DNA of 64,000 nt, from positions 37,169,449 through 37,233,448 of the forward strand of contig JAAONU010000001.1 in the NCBI GenBank assembly GCA_012932295.1. Direction: 5' to 3'. Each line of letters begins with the position of its first letter. Position 1 is the first letter of the stretch. The position numbers were made by a program, and so were the translations under genes. Shown one piece after another: positions 1 through 15,600 of this stretch. Source of the DNA: Cyclina sinensis (lineage: Eukaryota > Mollusca > Bivalvia > Venerida > Veneridae). Under the pieces are notes generated by a model. That model was given only the letters and a program-made list of their open reading frames with translations. It did no database searches and had not been told where the DNA came from.

Positions 1-3000
1 ATTTTGTCCATGATATTAACGGATATTTTCAGTCTTATAGCCTGAATTGCTAAATCTTACCTTTAACAGTATGAATAAAATTAAAGCTGACACTTCCTAT
101 AAAATTTACAAGTTAATTTTTAACGTACTGTTTAAGGTTACATTTTCATAGATAATAATTTCACAGGAATCTGGGGTAAGGCAGCATTGTTATTGTAATA
201 TAGTTTCTTTGATTGAAGTAGAAAAGTGTCTGTACAATCTGGGAATTAAACTTTCAACAAAAAGAACCGTCTTTACAAATCAATGGAACATGTGTTATCA
301 ATGAAACAATCTTCTGTTCCTTTTTCCATGATTACATAATATGAATAACCTTAAAGACCCAGTGATGATGAAATACAAGTGAATTGATACCTTAAAATGA
401 TCTGAACTATTGTAAACATTATCACATTGTTATTATGTACACTTTAATAATGTCAAGTAACATAATGGTGCAGATGAAGCTGTAAGAGTGAACTTAACAA
501 TTTTAGTACAGATCTGAAAAAGTTGCAATATACAATTGAATAGAACTGGCAGTTAGATCACAGCCTTCGTACCACAGGAGAAAGACTTGGGAAAAAAAGA
601 CTGTATCCCTTTGAAAAAGTAAGTGTTTTGTTAAAGTAAATGAATTTTGCTATACGCTAAATAAACAAGGCTTTATTCAACTTCTTGATACAAGTTTTTC
701 CAAAAAAAAAAATGTTTTTTTTTAAGGGAATAAAAAAGTAACTCCCAATGCATGATCATCACTGCTAAACTACTCGCAACTTATCATAAAACACAAATCT
801 GTCTGACACACTTCAGATTAAATCCTCGACTTCTTTGAATAAAAATTGTAAGAATCAAAGACCTGAAAGTAGATTCTCTAATCTTTCATCTTATGCAGTA
901 ATATCATTTTGTCAACACAAAGTATAAACAAAGCATAACTTAACAAACAATTTACAATTATGTCATATACACATACATACAAGGACAGTTGAATGTACCT
1001 ACACAAAAACAGCACTTAAAACATCATAAACAAAGCAAAATTACATGAAAATCATGCAGGCCAACTGAAATATTAATAATTAGTCTTCTTGAAACAAGTA
1101 CATGTCAACACAACTATAGGTCTAGAATTAACTTCCATCTGTGCAAAATTACATGTTTTTACATGTCACAGAAAATACCATAAAAGGTACCTGCAAAAAA
1201 GCACCCAAAGCCAAAACTTTTCTTTCATAAAAATACTGCATTTTCCCCCTCAATTACATAAAACATCATTAAAACTCTTGATGTTATAACTTTTTATTAA
1301 GTGTGTAAAAATGTATACAAGTTTCCATCTGAACTACAGAATTAGTGCACAACTACTGAACAAACATTTTAAAAAATGACTGCCTGCAACAAATCCATTC
1401 TTAACATTGGAAATAAAAAACAAAGCAGTATAACACTGGAATGGTAAATGGCACAAACGGTATTTCCTTCTTACTGTTGTTAGGTATCAAAATTATTAAA
1501 AACCCTCTGTATACAATGTCACATTTAAACACAACACAGAAATTTTTCACAATTATGAACAAGTTATTTAAATCTTAATGTTACATTAAATGTCTTGAAA
1601 AAGGGTGTTACAAGGAACAGCCACTGAAATGTGCTGGACTAACTTTTAAATGTCCATGTCCTATGAGTTACATACTTGTAACCTGAATATTTTCAGATCT
1701 GTGTATACAGAAGTAGCTGCAGTAAGAAGGAAACACTGGGTGTTTAGCAGAATGTAAGGCGACTGAAATGTCCCTGAATCAACATTGCTACATCCATCAA
1801 TCAGTATAGTAGAAAATAAGCATTAATCTGAACAAAGGGGACTTTAAGTAAATGTTACGTATATATAAATATATTATGAAGTCTACCACACTTGACTTGC
1901 AGCTATTTTGGCAGGTTTACACAATAAGCTTTAATTTATCTTGACTATTCAACTTACTTATCCAAAATTCCTCATAAATTTTTGCCAGTAAAAGAACATT
2001 TTCCACACAGTATGACATAACTATTTTTGTCTGAGAGACTGAACTGTTGCTATTCTGTTATAATGAATAAAATCCAAAACATATGGTTAAACTTTCAATG
2101 AATATATATAGTTACAGAAATATATCACTTAAAGATGAGTTAGTTATATCTGTACATGACCTGTTAATTTTGTCAGCTAAATCTATTACAATTTTTTACC
2201 TCGACTACCCTTGGTATAACTGAAACAGTAAGAAATTCACACAGACTTCATCAGGTCTATCTTATTCAACTCTCTACACATTATGAAATTGCAAATCTAG
2301 ATCACTGATTTATTTTTCACATATATATCCAGAAATACTATAACTTCTTTACAAACGATCTGATTGATGTATAATATTCGAAAAATAGGTAACTGAAATT
2401 AAGATGCTTACTCAAATTGCTGCTAAAAGTCAGGTGGCCTTTTTAATGTCATACAAACTGTACATTTTGGGTTCAGAAACAGGCTTGTTACACTAGGGGT
2501 CTCCAGAAATGTTAGGAAAAAAGTATGGCATTTTACATGCCAAAGAACTCTATCTACCTTACAGGGCAATTAATCCATATGTGTCACTAGTTTCAATAAA
2601 TAGGTCTAGCACATACAGATCAATAAATAATGTAAGTTAGTGGAAGATTGAAAGTAAATAAATACTGGTATATTGTCATTGTAAATCAGCATTTATAATA
2701 TTTAGAAATATAATCTCTGAAATTTAATTTCAAAAATCTTTCTTAAAAGAAAGGATTTATACAAGAGAAAAACATCTAGCCATACTGTATTTACTATGAC
2801 TGTACATGAGGTAATCTGTCTGTTTAGTACTTTTCCTCAATCTGAAGATTCAGAAGATTGAGTATTTAGTGTCATCTAATAAAGAAAATTGTAACTTAGC
2901 CTGTTGATGGCCACTGAAAAGTATGACTTTATTTTGGTGTACAGTCAACCCTGAGTTAGAGACCACCTCTGACTTAAAACAAGTGGGCAGAAATCAGTGC

Positions 3001-3544
3001 ACCATTTTTCTATAGCAAAAAAAAAAATCCATGATAAATTATCAGCAACCACTACCCACAAGTGGTCTGCTAGTCATCATGCATAAGACAGACTGTTTAT
3101 TATCAAATATAGTGATTATATCAATAATTTCTGCCTATGGTAGGTCAATGTTTTTTTCTAGCTGACAAACCTATGTTTCACTCTATTTTACTTAAGCCAA
3201 TAATAAATTCATCAATGAATATTCAGAATAACTGAAAACTTGTAAATATGTTTTAATGTACAACCTATTCTAGGCAAAGCATTATAATGGTAAATTCTTT
3301 TGATCAGTCAGTCTTATAACGATTAAATGTACTGAAAAAACAAGTATAATTATTTCAGTATTTCTGAAGGTTTTATACACTAAGTTCTGACAGTACTATG
3401 TATCAAGGTTGTACAAAACTTGGGAAAGTTTCTATGCTGAGTTGTTTGCTGACTGTTTAGAGTTATCCAGTACTTCTAAAGGCTACTATACTGAGTGCTG
3501 AGTGTACTGTAAATCAAGGTTTTTTTCCTAACCATCCACCAGTG
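1..3544 (-). other. 3' flank and probable 3' UTR of MAP2K4
   Basis: This AT-rich stretch lies downstream of the kinase stop codon. I see no convincing coding exon on either strand. Several minus-strand AATAAA hexamers occur (TTTATT on the plus strand near 673, 1291, 2308, 2929 and 3100), so the polyadenylation site cannot be fixed from sequence alone. The only longer open frame (plus, 1089-1289) shows no recognisable protein. Part of the interval is probably untranslated exon; the rest is flank. Confidence 0.5.
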
Positions 3545-3661
3545 TTATGATGACTGTGAAAGTTCTAACAGTGAGGAATCCTTCACTTGATCTAGAATGC
3601 TATTGAAGTACGCTGCAGTGTCCACTCCCAGTTCTTCATATCTTTTGATGAAAGGGTGCTC
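3545..3661 (-). CDS. MAP2K4: MAP2K4 exon 12, C-terminus and stop
   Basis: It covers residues 339-376: [19 protein letters not shown], then the end of the DVD docking region and a Ser-rich tail ([10 protein letters not shown]) before TAA. The segment FIKRYE is shared with MKK7, but the rest of the protein is MKK4-like. The acceptor is TTTGTAG. Confidence 0.92.
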   Translation of the reverse strand, partial: EHPFIKRYEELGVDTAAYFNSILDQVKDSSLLELSQSS

Positions 3662-6600
3662 CTACAAACAACATGTATTTGCAGAAGTGATAACAAGGTA
3701 CAATCAAAAACCAATGTGAGGGTAACAGTATTCTGGTTAAGCGTAATCTTTTTCACAAACTTTTTCATTCACTTGTATCAGAAGGCCAATTTACCTAACC
3801 ATTAGTAATTCGGAAAACCTTACAAGACCTCCATCCTTGCAGAGGAACTGGTCACATCAGATTTATCACATCCAAAATTCACATGAAGCAGTACATATGT
3901 CGTCTGCCATTATGCAAAACTAGTCAAGTTTCTTTAATCAACCACACTAAATGAACTTTTATTTAAATCTTCAAGTTTCATTGACTTCATTATTTGTCCA
4001 AGATTGTCTTAAGAATGCTCAGCGAAAAGAAAACAAGAGGGCCATGATGGCCCTGGATCGCTCACCTGAGTACTTTGGCTGTAGGTTTGTTGTTAAGCAG
4101 TATTTCATTTTTTAATTCAAAATATGTAAGTGCCTACAAACCAAAAATGTAAAATATCAGTCAATAAATAAAGGCTCTATGACAGAAAGTAGAAATATTT
4201 ATTATAAGCTATGGTGACCTTGACCTTGACCCAGTGACCTCAAACCCTACCCATAGGTAGAGGTCCATGCAAGGAACCTATATATTGAATATCAAAGATA
4301 TTGGTCTATAAATGAAGGCTTTATGAGGTACAGTAGATAAATCTATTTTTAGCCTCCATGACCTTTAACCTAATCTTATAATTTGAAAAAGCTTGATAAA
4401 GCTTGCTTCATGCCAAATTTTAAAATTCTAGGCCTTGTGGTTTCTGAGAAGATTTTTAAAGATTTCCTTTTTTACATATTAAGAGCCCCAGGGCGGGACC
4501 AATTTTGACCCCAGAGCCAACATATAAACAATACTGGTAAAGGTTCTCTACACAATACTCCACACCAAATATCTAAGGTCTAGTCCTATTAGTTTTGGAG
4601 AAAAATGATTTTTCATGTTTTTCCTATATAACTATATGTAAACCAAGAGAACCCTGAGGTGTGGCCAATTTTGACCCAGGGGACATAATTTGAACAAACT
4701 TGGTAGACATCCACTAGACAATGCTACATACCAAATATCAAAGCTGTAAGCATTGTGGTTTCTGAGAAGAAGATTTTTAAAGATTTCCTTTTTTACATAT
4801 TGAGGGACCCTGGGGCGGGGCCAATTTTGACCCCAGGGTCAACTTTTAAACAGTACTGGTAAAGGTTATCTACACAATACTCAACACCAAATATCTAAGG
4901 TCTAGTCCTATTAGTTTTGGAGAAAAATGATTTTTCATGGTTTTCCTATATAACTTTATGTAAACCAAGAGAACCCTAGGGCGTGGCCAATTTTGACCCA
5001 AGGGATATAATTTGAATAAACTTGGTAGACATCCACTAGACAATGCTACATACCAAATATCAAAGCTGTAGGCATTGTGGTTTCTGAGAAGAAGATTTTT
5101 AAAGATTTCCTTTTTTTACATATTAAGGGCCCCCGGGGCGGGGCCAATTTTGACCCCAGGGCCAACATTTAAACAATATTGGTAAAGGTTCTCTACACAA
5201 TAATCCACACCAAATATCTAAGGTCTAGTCCTATTAGTTTTGGAGAAAAATGATTTTTCATGTTTTTCCTATATAACTATATGTAAACCAAGAGAACCCT
5301 GGGGCGTGGCCAATTTTGACCCTGGGGATATAATTTGAACAAACTTGGTAGACATCCACTAGACAATGCTACATACCAAATATCAAAGCTGTAGGCATTG
5401 TGGTTTCTGAGAAGAAGATTTTTGAAAGATTTCCTTTTTTACATATTGAGGGACCCCGGGGCGGGGCCAATTTTGACCCCAGGGCCAACTTTTAAACAGT
5501 ACTGGTAAAGGTTCTCTACACAATACTCCACACCAAATATCTAAGGTCTAGTCCTATTAGTTTTGGAGAAAAATGATTTTTCATGGTTTTCCTATATAAC
5601 TTTATGTAAACCAAGAGAACTCTGGGGCATGGCCAATTTTGACCTAGGGGACATAATTTGAACAAACATGATAGACATCCATTAGACAATGCTACATACC
5701 AAATATCAAAGCTGTAAGCATTGTGGTTTCTGAGAAGAAGATTTTTAAAGATTTCCTTTTTTACATATTAAGGGCCCCCGGGGCGGGGCCAATTTTGACC
5801 CCAGGGCCAACATTTAAACAATACTGGTAAAGGTTCTCTACACAATACTCAACACCAAATATCTAAGGTCTAGTCCTATTAGTTTTGGAAAAAAATGATT
5901 TTTCATGTTTTTTCCTATATAACTATATGTAAACCAAGAGAAACCTGGGGCGTGGTCAATTTTAACACAGGGGACATAATTTGAACAACTTGGTAGACAT
6001 CCACTAGACAATGCTACATACCAAATATCTAGGCATTGTGGTTTCTGAGAAGAAGATTTTTAAACATTTCCTATATAAGTCTATGTAAAATGAAGTGACC
6101 CCTGGGGCGAGGCCAATTTTGACCCCAGGGAAATAATTTGAACAATTTTTGTAGAGTTCCATTAGAGGGTGCTAAATGCCAAATATGTAAGCTCAAGGCC
6201 TTGTGGTTTCAGACAAGAAGATTTTCAAAGTTTTTCCTTTAAGTTGCCATAGCAACCAGAGTTCTTGATGGAATTGAATTCTTTGAACAACTTTGGTAAA
6301 GCTTCATGCAAGGAACATCCCAGGCAAGTTTCATTTAATTTGGCCCTTTGGTTTCAGAGGAGATGTCATTTGAATGAAAAGTTGACGACGGAAGGACGGA
6401 CGGACGGACTGACGGACGACGGACAAAGACTGATCAGAAAAGCTCACCCTGAGCACTTTGTGCTCAGATGAGCTAAAAAAAGGAAATCTATAGCATGGAC
6501 CTTTTCTTTGTTTGTTTCTAAATTTGATCAAGATTAACAAACAGGTATGTTGCTAATATAAACCGGTCAAGTTTTATTTTCAAGTTTATAACTTCTTGAA

Positions 6601-9600
6601 TAATGCTTACCAATAATTTGTTGTACTTTGGCCTTTGTCTTTCCTCCTTTGTTAAACTGAAAAAAGAAAATTCAGATGTAATTTATGTCTACATAATGAA
6701 TACTAATTATTTTTTCAAATACAATTCTAGTACAAACAAGAAAAGTTTGCGAAACATGTATGCCTCCACCCCTTTCAAACAATAAGTCATGCTACAAAGA
6801 CTTCTGAATGTGACCTTGACCTACTGACCTTAAAATCAAATAGGTCAACAACAGGTAATGACCAACCACACTACCAAATATGAAGACTGTATGGTGAAAG
6901 TCACTGTGCCCTTGACCTAAAAATCAAAAGGGATCAACTACTGGTTATGTCCAATCTCCCCATTAAATCTGATGACTGTAGGCAAAAGCGTTCCTAAGTT
7001 ATTGATCAGAAACTTTTTGTTATCAAGGTCACAGTGATCTTGACATCTGATCTACTAATCTCAAACTCAATAGAGGTCATCTACCAGTCATGACCAACCT
7101 CCCAATCAAACAAAAGGACTGTAGGCCAAAGTGCTCTCTATTGATTGAACGTTATTGTGACCTTGACCTTTGACCTTTCTGTCCCAAAAACAATAGGAAT
7201 CTTCTATTCAATAAAGGCAACCATCCTGGGAAGTCTGAAGGCTCTGGGTCAAATAGTAAACGAGTTATTGAGCTGACATTGTTTTCAAATTCAAGATGAC
7301 AGTGATCTTGACTTACTGACCCCAAAAACAATAGAGATTTTCTACTCAATAAGAACAACCACACTATAAAGTTTGGAGGCTGTGGACAAAATGATACTCC
7401 AGTTATTGATCAGACAAGGTCTGGTCCATGGATGGACAGGGGGCATAATACTTTTTTTTAAAACGGGGAAAATAAATTCAGTTAGAGGGTTATGATGGCC
7501 CTTAATTGCTAAGGGGCTATAATTGGGATGAGGTTGGTTCAGAAACGAGATGACCCATATTCAAACTTCACCTGCAGATCATCAAGACAAACATTCAGAC
7601 AAATGTTCACACCATTTGGACAAAAAATTATCTAGTCTTAACAAGGTAAATATTTGTTTTGACCCTATGACCCAAATTTTGACCCAAGATGACACATATT
7701 CAAAAATGACTTAGATATTATCAAACAAACATTCTGGAAAATTTTCATCACATCTGGAGAGAAAATGTAGCCTCTAGAGTATTAACAAGGCTTTTCCTAT
7801 GTTTCTGATCCTGTGACCTTACCTTTGACCCAAGATGATCCATATCTGAATATCATGGAGATATCATAAAGGCAAACTACCTGAAAAGTTTTCATGCCAT
7901 TTAAACAAAAAATGGCCTCTACATTGGCAAAAAGATAAAACTGTGTCCTGACTACATGACCTAATTTTGAATCCCACATGACCCATATTCGAACTTGATC
8001 TATATATCATCAAGATAATCATTCCGACAAATTTTCATCACATTTGGTAAGAAAATGTAGCCTCTAGATCTAGTGTTTACAAGGTTTTTCTATTATTTGA
8101 CCCTGTGACCTATTTTTTGATCCAAGATGACACATATTTTAATTTGATCTAGATATCATCAAAACAAACATTCTGATAAGTTTATATGTCATTTGAACAA
8201 AATATGTGACCTCAAAAGTGTTAACAAGGATTTCTCTTGATTTGGCCTTGCGACCTAGTTTTCAGTCCAACATAACCCATATTGGAGGTTGTCCAGGATC
8301 TTATTGAGACAATCATTCTGATCAAGTTTCATGATAATTAAGTCAAAAACATGACCTGTAGAGCGTTAAAGAACCAATTCTGGACTACAGATGATGGCTG
8401 AAGTACACCGGATATTCAACAATCCTAAAAGCTCACCTTTCGCTGAGCTCAGTTGTGCTTAAAATCTACAGAAAAACTAGAACTGTGTCCATAGGACACG
8501 GATGCCCCCACTATGCATAAGTGCTCATAAACAAGAGCATGTATATCCTGTATGTAAGATTTTTTCTGTACATATACCTAAAATGATCTACAGGTAACCT
8601 TATGTACATGTTAAATAAAATTACAAATGTAAAATTTATATGTTCAATTATTTATATGGTATATAGTGAAAAAATCAACAAAGGGCCATAATTCTGTTAA
8701 ATATGGTCACAGCAAAAATTCCTTCCTTTACTACCATCTACACATTAAGGTTGTTCATCCCTGGAAGTTTAAGCAAAATCTGCCATCCGGTTTAAGAGGA
8801 GTTGCGTTCACAAAATTTCTATATGGTATATAGTGAAAAAATCAACAAAGGGCCATAATTCTGTTAAATTTGGTCGCAGCAAAAATTCCTTCCTTCACTT
8901 CCATCTACACATTAAGGTTGTTCATCCCTGGAAGTTTAAGCAAAATCTGCCATCCGGTTTAAGAGAAGTTGCGTTCACAAAATTTCTATATGGTATATAG
9001 TGAAAAAATCAACAAGGGCCATAATTCTGTTAAATTTGGTCGCAGCAAAAATTCCTTCCTTTACTACCATCTACACATTAAGGTTGTTCATCCCTGGAAG
9101 TTTAAGCAAAATCTGCCATCCGGTTTAAGAGGAGTTGCGTTCACAAAATTTCTAGTGAAAAAATCATCAAAGAGCCATAATTCTGTTAAATTTGGTCGCA
9201 GCGAAAATTCCTTCCTTTACTACCATCTACACATTAAGGTTGTTCATCCCTGGAAGTTTAAGCAAAATCTGCCATCTGGTTTAAGAGGAGTTGCGTTCAC
9301 AAGATTTCGGGATGTACAGACAGACGTACGGACGGACAGACGTACGGACGGACGGACAAGTGCAACGCTATATGCTCCCCACTTTGTGGGGGCAAAAAAA
9401 TCCTTAAACTGACTTGATAAGTAATAGTTATATATAATTGTACTGGAGGAAATTCATGCACAAAATTACCTAAACTGAAATCTTGCTTTGGTAACAACTA
9501 GTAACACTGGCTACCTAGGTCTACTCACCAAGCACTGAGGAAGCTAAGGAATTCCTCTGAGAATCGTCCCTCGGAGGGGTTGAGCTGGGGTGCTGGACCT

Positions 9601-12600
9601 TGTACTACTTGTGTTAACTGATCAAACACACTGTTCCATTTTGGGTAGGGGAATCTCCCTGTAGCTAGCTCCATCTAAACAAACACAGCACATTTGAAAA
9701 AATTGTAATTTGCAGAAATGAAGTTCAAAAGTTCTTCTTGAGTACTGTAATAAGCCTTATTTACTAAAAGAACAAATTTTTCACAAGGTACTTCCAATCA
9801 GAGTTTACAAAAACAGATGGATCGATTGGTTTTGAATCCACATTAAAGTTTCTCCTGCTACCATGATTTTAATACTTTGCAAACTCAGTCACAGTTTGTC
9901 AGTCTGCTCTTGAGATTTATAGTTTTACCAGATAAATCAATAATCAAGAATAAATAGTCATAGCAAAACAGTCACTCCTCTCTACATCCGAAATGTTAAA
10001 CAGTAATGGGTATTGCTTTCTTATCAAACTGAATCGTTCCTTAACTGGGACCGGAACATACATGAGTAGGCTAGCAGATAATGAATAATGTAAATTCTAG
10101 AAAGAGCAATGACTTTGTATCAATGTGCTATGCAGAACTTAAGAAAATTGTAAAAAAAATAGAAAATCAAAAACAACTTTCTCTCAAACCACTAGTTAGA
10201 AAGATACTGAATTAGGTAATTTCTATATTGCTAAATGATAACTGAACTTCTAAGTTGCTAAATGTAGTTTTAAATCATTGAAACGATAGAACTATTTGTT
10301 TTGGTGGTAGGTAGAAAATTCTGGTCTTGATAGGTGATTTGTAGTAGATTTGGAACTAGACTGGATTAACTGTGTGACAATCAATCAAAAAAAATTTTTT
10401 TTATCTTAATATCTCCTTCTCACCCTATTGCTTGGTATGTAAGGAAGGTTTATTGAAAGGTAATTGATTACCATGACATTAATACAGCTATCTAGTTATG
10501 CTATTAAATGGTTTTTCAAAGTCTTAAGGCCTCTGACAAAATATCCCTCTAATAGCTTCTTCTTAAACCCACTTCCAATATTCCATTAACAACATCAGAC
10601 CAACTGACAAAACTTAAATGCAGCAAGCTATTTTGTTCATACTAGTGTAATACAGATATAATACAGCATTTTTACTCCCTTGTCTAAAAGCTAGCTTTTA
10701 TAATGACAGTCTAATATGCCGGTTTTGTGAAAAGACTCAATTTCAAATCAGGCTCTTGGCAAGTGGCTTTTTCCAGGAAATATAATTCTGCTTCACCAAT
10801 ACACTAACGACAGTACACAACTTACTAAGGTGATTCCTAAACTCCATATATCAGATCTAACATCATACCCTCGACTTGAGTGGTGAGGATCTATTCTTTC
10901 GGGCTGAAATAAACAGCTACAAATAAATCTTCTCTTTAAAAGTTCCTTATATCTTTTTCTGATCAATATAATTTTTTAATCACAGTCAGTGACAACACAT
11001 TGATTATACAATGTCCGATGTATTGCAACAATCAAATATGTGTCCTGGTTAAAATGAAATGTTTTGAGTATCAAATATGTAAATCACTAAGGTAGTTTAC
11101 TGTGAATTAATTATTTATGTAGATGAATTCTCTAAATATTGCAAGGAAAAACATACTGCCATGTATGGCCTGCATCCGGCATCCCGACTTTTGGCAATTG
11201 AGTCAACCAGCTGACCACTTATACCAAAATCACAAAGTTTAATATTTCCTTTACGGTCCAACAATATATTGGACGGCTTTACATCTGTAACAAGAAAACA
11301 AAATCCAGTTTCAAAGGTTGCAAGGTCTTTTTTTGAAAATCTGCATAACTATAAAAGTTTCCTTGCAAAAGAAGATTTAGAAATTTACTTTGATTTTCAA
11401 TAACCCTGACATTCATTTTGTACTTGCTTTAAGAAAATAAATTCATGAATGAAAAAAAACTTCATATTTTTAATAATAGATTCTTAAATTGACTCTTTCT
11501 GAAATTGTTTCAATATAAAGGTCACGCTTCATTATATTCTTGAAACATTATCTACCAAACCTGACAGAAAATATACAAGAAAACTTATGTTCTCACCTCT
11601 ATGGATGATTTTTAATTTTTCCTTTAAATAATTTAAAGCTTTAACAGTCTGAAAAGGGAAACAGAATACATTCATGAACTCTAAATACCAGATAATGTAA
11701 ATAAGCTTGTTATTTTAAATATGAATTATCTATAAGTTGCCCCTCACTTTTTTCTTAGATATGCCAAATCCCTTTTAAATGCGTTTCTTGACATTAAATA
11801 TAGCAATACAAAGTAATACTTAAATCATTTTACTATGTTTTTCTTGTTCTAAAAACTTTAAAAGCAAAATCTAACAAAATTTGAACACCAAAATTAAGAA
11901 TTTCAGTGCTATCAGAAGACTTTTTTTCACAGAAAACACATGCTTACCGCAAAAAAAAACAACTATATACAGTTTATATACCAGAATAAGGCAACTTACA
12001 GCAACTGTAATTTTCCCTAATATTTCCTCTGGTATTGAAGATTTTAAGTGTCCATATGTAAATTTATAAAACTTGTCTAATGATATGTCCATTAACTCCA
12101 TGCATATCCAACAGTCGCCCTGAAAGTATAAAACAGAATTCAACTTAGAGGCACAAAAATATCTTAGCTTAATTCTCCAAAAATTACAAAAAAAAATAAC
12201 GTGAGCCACTATTTACAATGTAAAAAGAAGTCTCAATTGCTCATTTTTCAATGTTAGAGCATTTGCCTTTGGTTCTGAAGGTCCCTGTTTGAATCGCAAC
12301 TGGATCTCTGCACACATCACCTACGCAAACAAACCTAACCCATACATGCCTGAGTACAAGTTCACTGAGCTGTGATGAGCATTGGTAATAATGTAACTAT
12401 GTCTTCTCTCAAGCCATTAGTTCCACCTTGAATGTTGTCTTGAGACTGATTCAAATAAGCTTATATAGCATTCATTGCACTGGGAATAATTTACCCTCAT
12501 TTTCCTTTCTTTTTTCTTCTTTTTTTTTTTTTGGACATGGTTTCAAAGCTGTAAGTTTCCATTTCAAATCAAACCATTTAACTATCCCATTATGTTAACA

Positions 12601-15600
12601 CTCAACCCTGAGCACGGGGTGAAAAAAATTTGTTGTTCAATATCTGAATCTAAGGACCTTTAATGTCTAAAGATTGTGCCACATGTACGACTGTTGTAAA
12701 TTACCTCCTTAAAGAGAGCCCCATAAAATTGCACTATGTAAGGGCAGTCATTGCTCCTCATCACAGCATCCAGTTCCATCAACATCTGTCTTTGTTCTTT
12801 TTCATCCACCACTGAACGTATTCTCTGTAAATGCATAATCAATGACTTACTGAACCTTTGGTTTGGAAATGGATCATGAATATTAAAAGAACCAATGTTC
12901 TATCAGCACTCAAAAATGTTATTTTGTTACTTTATCTCAAGAATGTACCATAATATGCCTCCATAAACTCATTTTTTTAAATTTGGATTTACATCAAATG
13001 AAGATACGTTTAAAGAAATCTGTGACTTAACTATAGTTTGTTTTGATTTTTTATACCACAAATTTTAAATACACACTAATGCATTCGAATATTCATATTT
13101 TTCAAACAAAAGACAGAACTCTAAATTGATTTTAAAGCATTTCATTGGCAAAGATTTTACAGGAAGGAACTTGTAAGAAGCTAAAGTATCATAGCTATTT
13201 TTTCCATCTTTTTATATACTCAGTCTCTTAATCCAGTGACTGGGTACTTAAAGACATCCCATGTTTAAAACCCCTGATAACAGACTTGGAGATAATTGCT
13301 GTAAATTTATAAAAATCATTGACAAACACACGATCAATGGCTTCTCTGAAAATGTTCCAAATTATTTGTAAACAAGCTAATAGTTTTAGACCCTAGAAGT
13401 AATAAAGCGTCTAGACATTGTCAAGAATACAGTCAATAACTATTTTACGTCCTGCTGACAGAACAATATTTGCACTTCTGTCTACTTAATGGAATATCAG
13501 GCAACAAATTTACCATTTCTGCTATCTAAGTTCATTTCGCATTAACATGCAGGAAAATTTCTCTAATGATAACATTAAAAGATTTGTTGGGGACCTAGTT
13601 TTTAAAAAAACTTAACATGCTTTTTTGACCCTGAATCTCAATAGAATTTCATGTGACAATCAAGCCTCACATGTCTATCTATAAGCTGTTAGAACAATAC
13701 CAAGAACTTGAAGTTTGAGGAGTCTCAACTAAGTTATTGTTAAAAGACTGACTTAAGTGCTTTATATTTTAAACTAGCAATATAATAGATCAGTATATAA
13801 ATGATGCTTGTTAAAAAAAGTTTTCTTGTGTTCTTTAAGGCCAATGACTCACAGAATTTAGCTTAAAATTTTATTTCTTTAAAATTTAAGAGAAGTAAAT
13901 ATGCTATGTAAAAAACAATATAACTATTCTATACATCACGAAAACTGAAGAAAAAAATAAATTCACCAGGATTCAAACCAATGCCCTTTTGGTCAGTAAA
14001 ATTAAGGGTGGCAATGTAAACCACTGAGCCACAGAGACTAGTTATTAACATTTCTCAAAATTAATAATATAAATAATCTACCCAGGGTAAATTTTTTACC
14101 AATAAAAGTGTGTAAAACTTTATAAAATGATGCATTTTTGTAACAAAAATGAGATAGTAACTTTGTTTAGATAGGTTCTTCACAATTACAACTATAATTT
14201 CTATATATATAAGCACTTTCTTTTTTATGCACTGTCAACCCATATGCGAGTCAGTCGCTCTTTAACTAAGAAATTTAGGATGCCTCTTTTTGATATTGCT
14301 GGCCTGAACTACACCTTCATTGCTTGTCCAATGTTTTTATCTTTTAACTTAATCTATTTTTGTTATTTTTGTAAATTCAAGTATTTCCCTTTTGAGACAA
14401 ATAGCCTGGAAATACACAGTAACTTACTTTGACTGACATGACAGTGTCACTTTTCTCATGCAGCATTTTGTTGACAGTACCATAGTTGCCCCTTCCAATC
14501 TCCCCTAGATCCCTTAAGTCATCTGCTGTGAAGTTGTAAGTCTAAAAAAAAAATCAAATAAAAGACACTGAGACTTTTTGACATGTTTGCAAGAATAACC
14601 TTTTAACATCTGCTAGTAAAGTGCCATTGTCTCCTCCAAGTGGAGAATGTTCCATTTTTCACAACAATAAGGAGACTTGCAGGGTAGCTAAACTGGTACT
14701 GCATAATGAATTAGATGAAAGATGGACCATTCCGTCTTGCTGTTTCTTTCATTTGGCATAAATTTAATTTTTATTTGTGGTGGAATTTCAACTTTTTTAT
14801 TAGACTGAATTTTTCCTCATTTGTCCTTGCCACATCGATACTTTTTTATTTTACTTTATTTCAGTTTAATCTTTTATTTTTTATTTTCTTATATTTTTAC
14901 TCCACAAATTTTTTTATCTTAAGTCAAAATTCTATTACTTTTAACACAACTCACTTATAACCGACTAATAACTCCAAACATTGATGATAACTGAACTTGA
15001 GTAAAACAGGTACATGTATTTAAAGAATTCTGCTAGTGATCAACAGATCAGAGTTATTGCCCAACCAAAACATTTCCAGGACTGACCAACAGCCAATAAT
15101 TCATTCAAACACTGTAAATACTACCTACCTTATCTTTCACCTGCAGCTTCCCTGACGACCCTAAACCTCCATGGGAACGCAATCGCTCTCTGAAATATGC
15201 AAGTAAATAGTCTAAACTCAACTATTCAACATTTTCTTTTCTGCAGAGTATTGCCTGAAAACAACTGTACACAAGCTTACTGGTGGAACCAAAGTTAAAA
15301 TCCATAAAACCATTGGTTATGTCTGTAGATGGATTGTACAAAAGGAAAACCATAACAAGTTCCCTAAATTTCAGATAATGTGTGAACTTCATTCAATCTT
15401 AAAACATATATTATCATGTCATGTGATTTAAAAAACTACAGAAGACAAATACAGACAGTGAAGTTTCAACATAAATACATTCTAAAGAATAAGGAATATA
15501 AACAGGATTTCAAAAGAACTGAAAAAATCATTATATCTGAGCCTGACTTGTCATGTTCAGCAAGGATAGGAAATTAGGAATATGAAGTTCTTAAGAAATC

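Noticed and set aside
8969..9412. 147-residue plus-strand open frame
   Set aside because: It spans tandem ~165-bp units of a mobile element and repeats its own sequence every 55 residues; no protein features.
14715..14960. 81-residue Phe-rich plus-strand frame resembling a membrane protein
   Set aside because: It is a T-rich low-complexity stretch in a MAP2K4 intron; hydrophobicity follows from the base composition.
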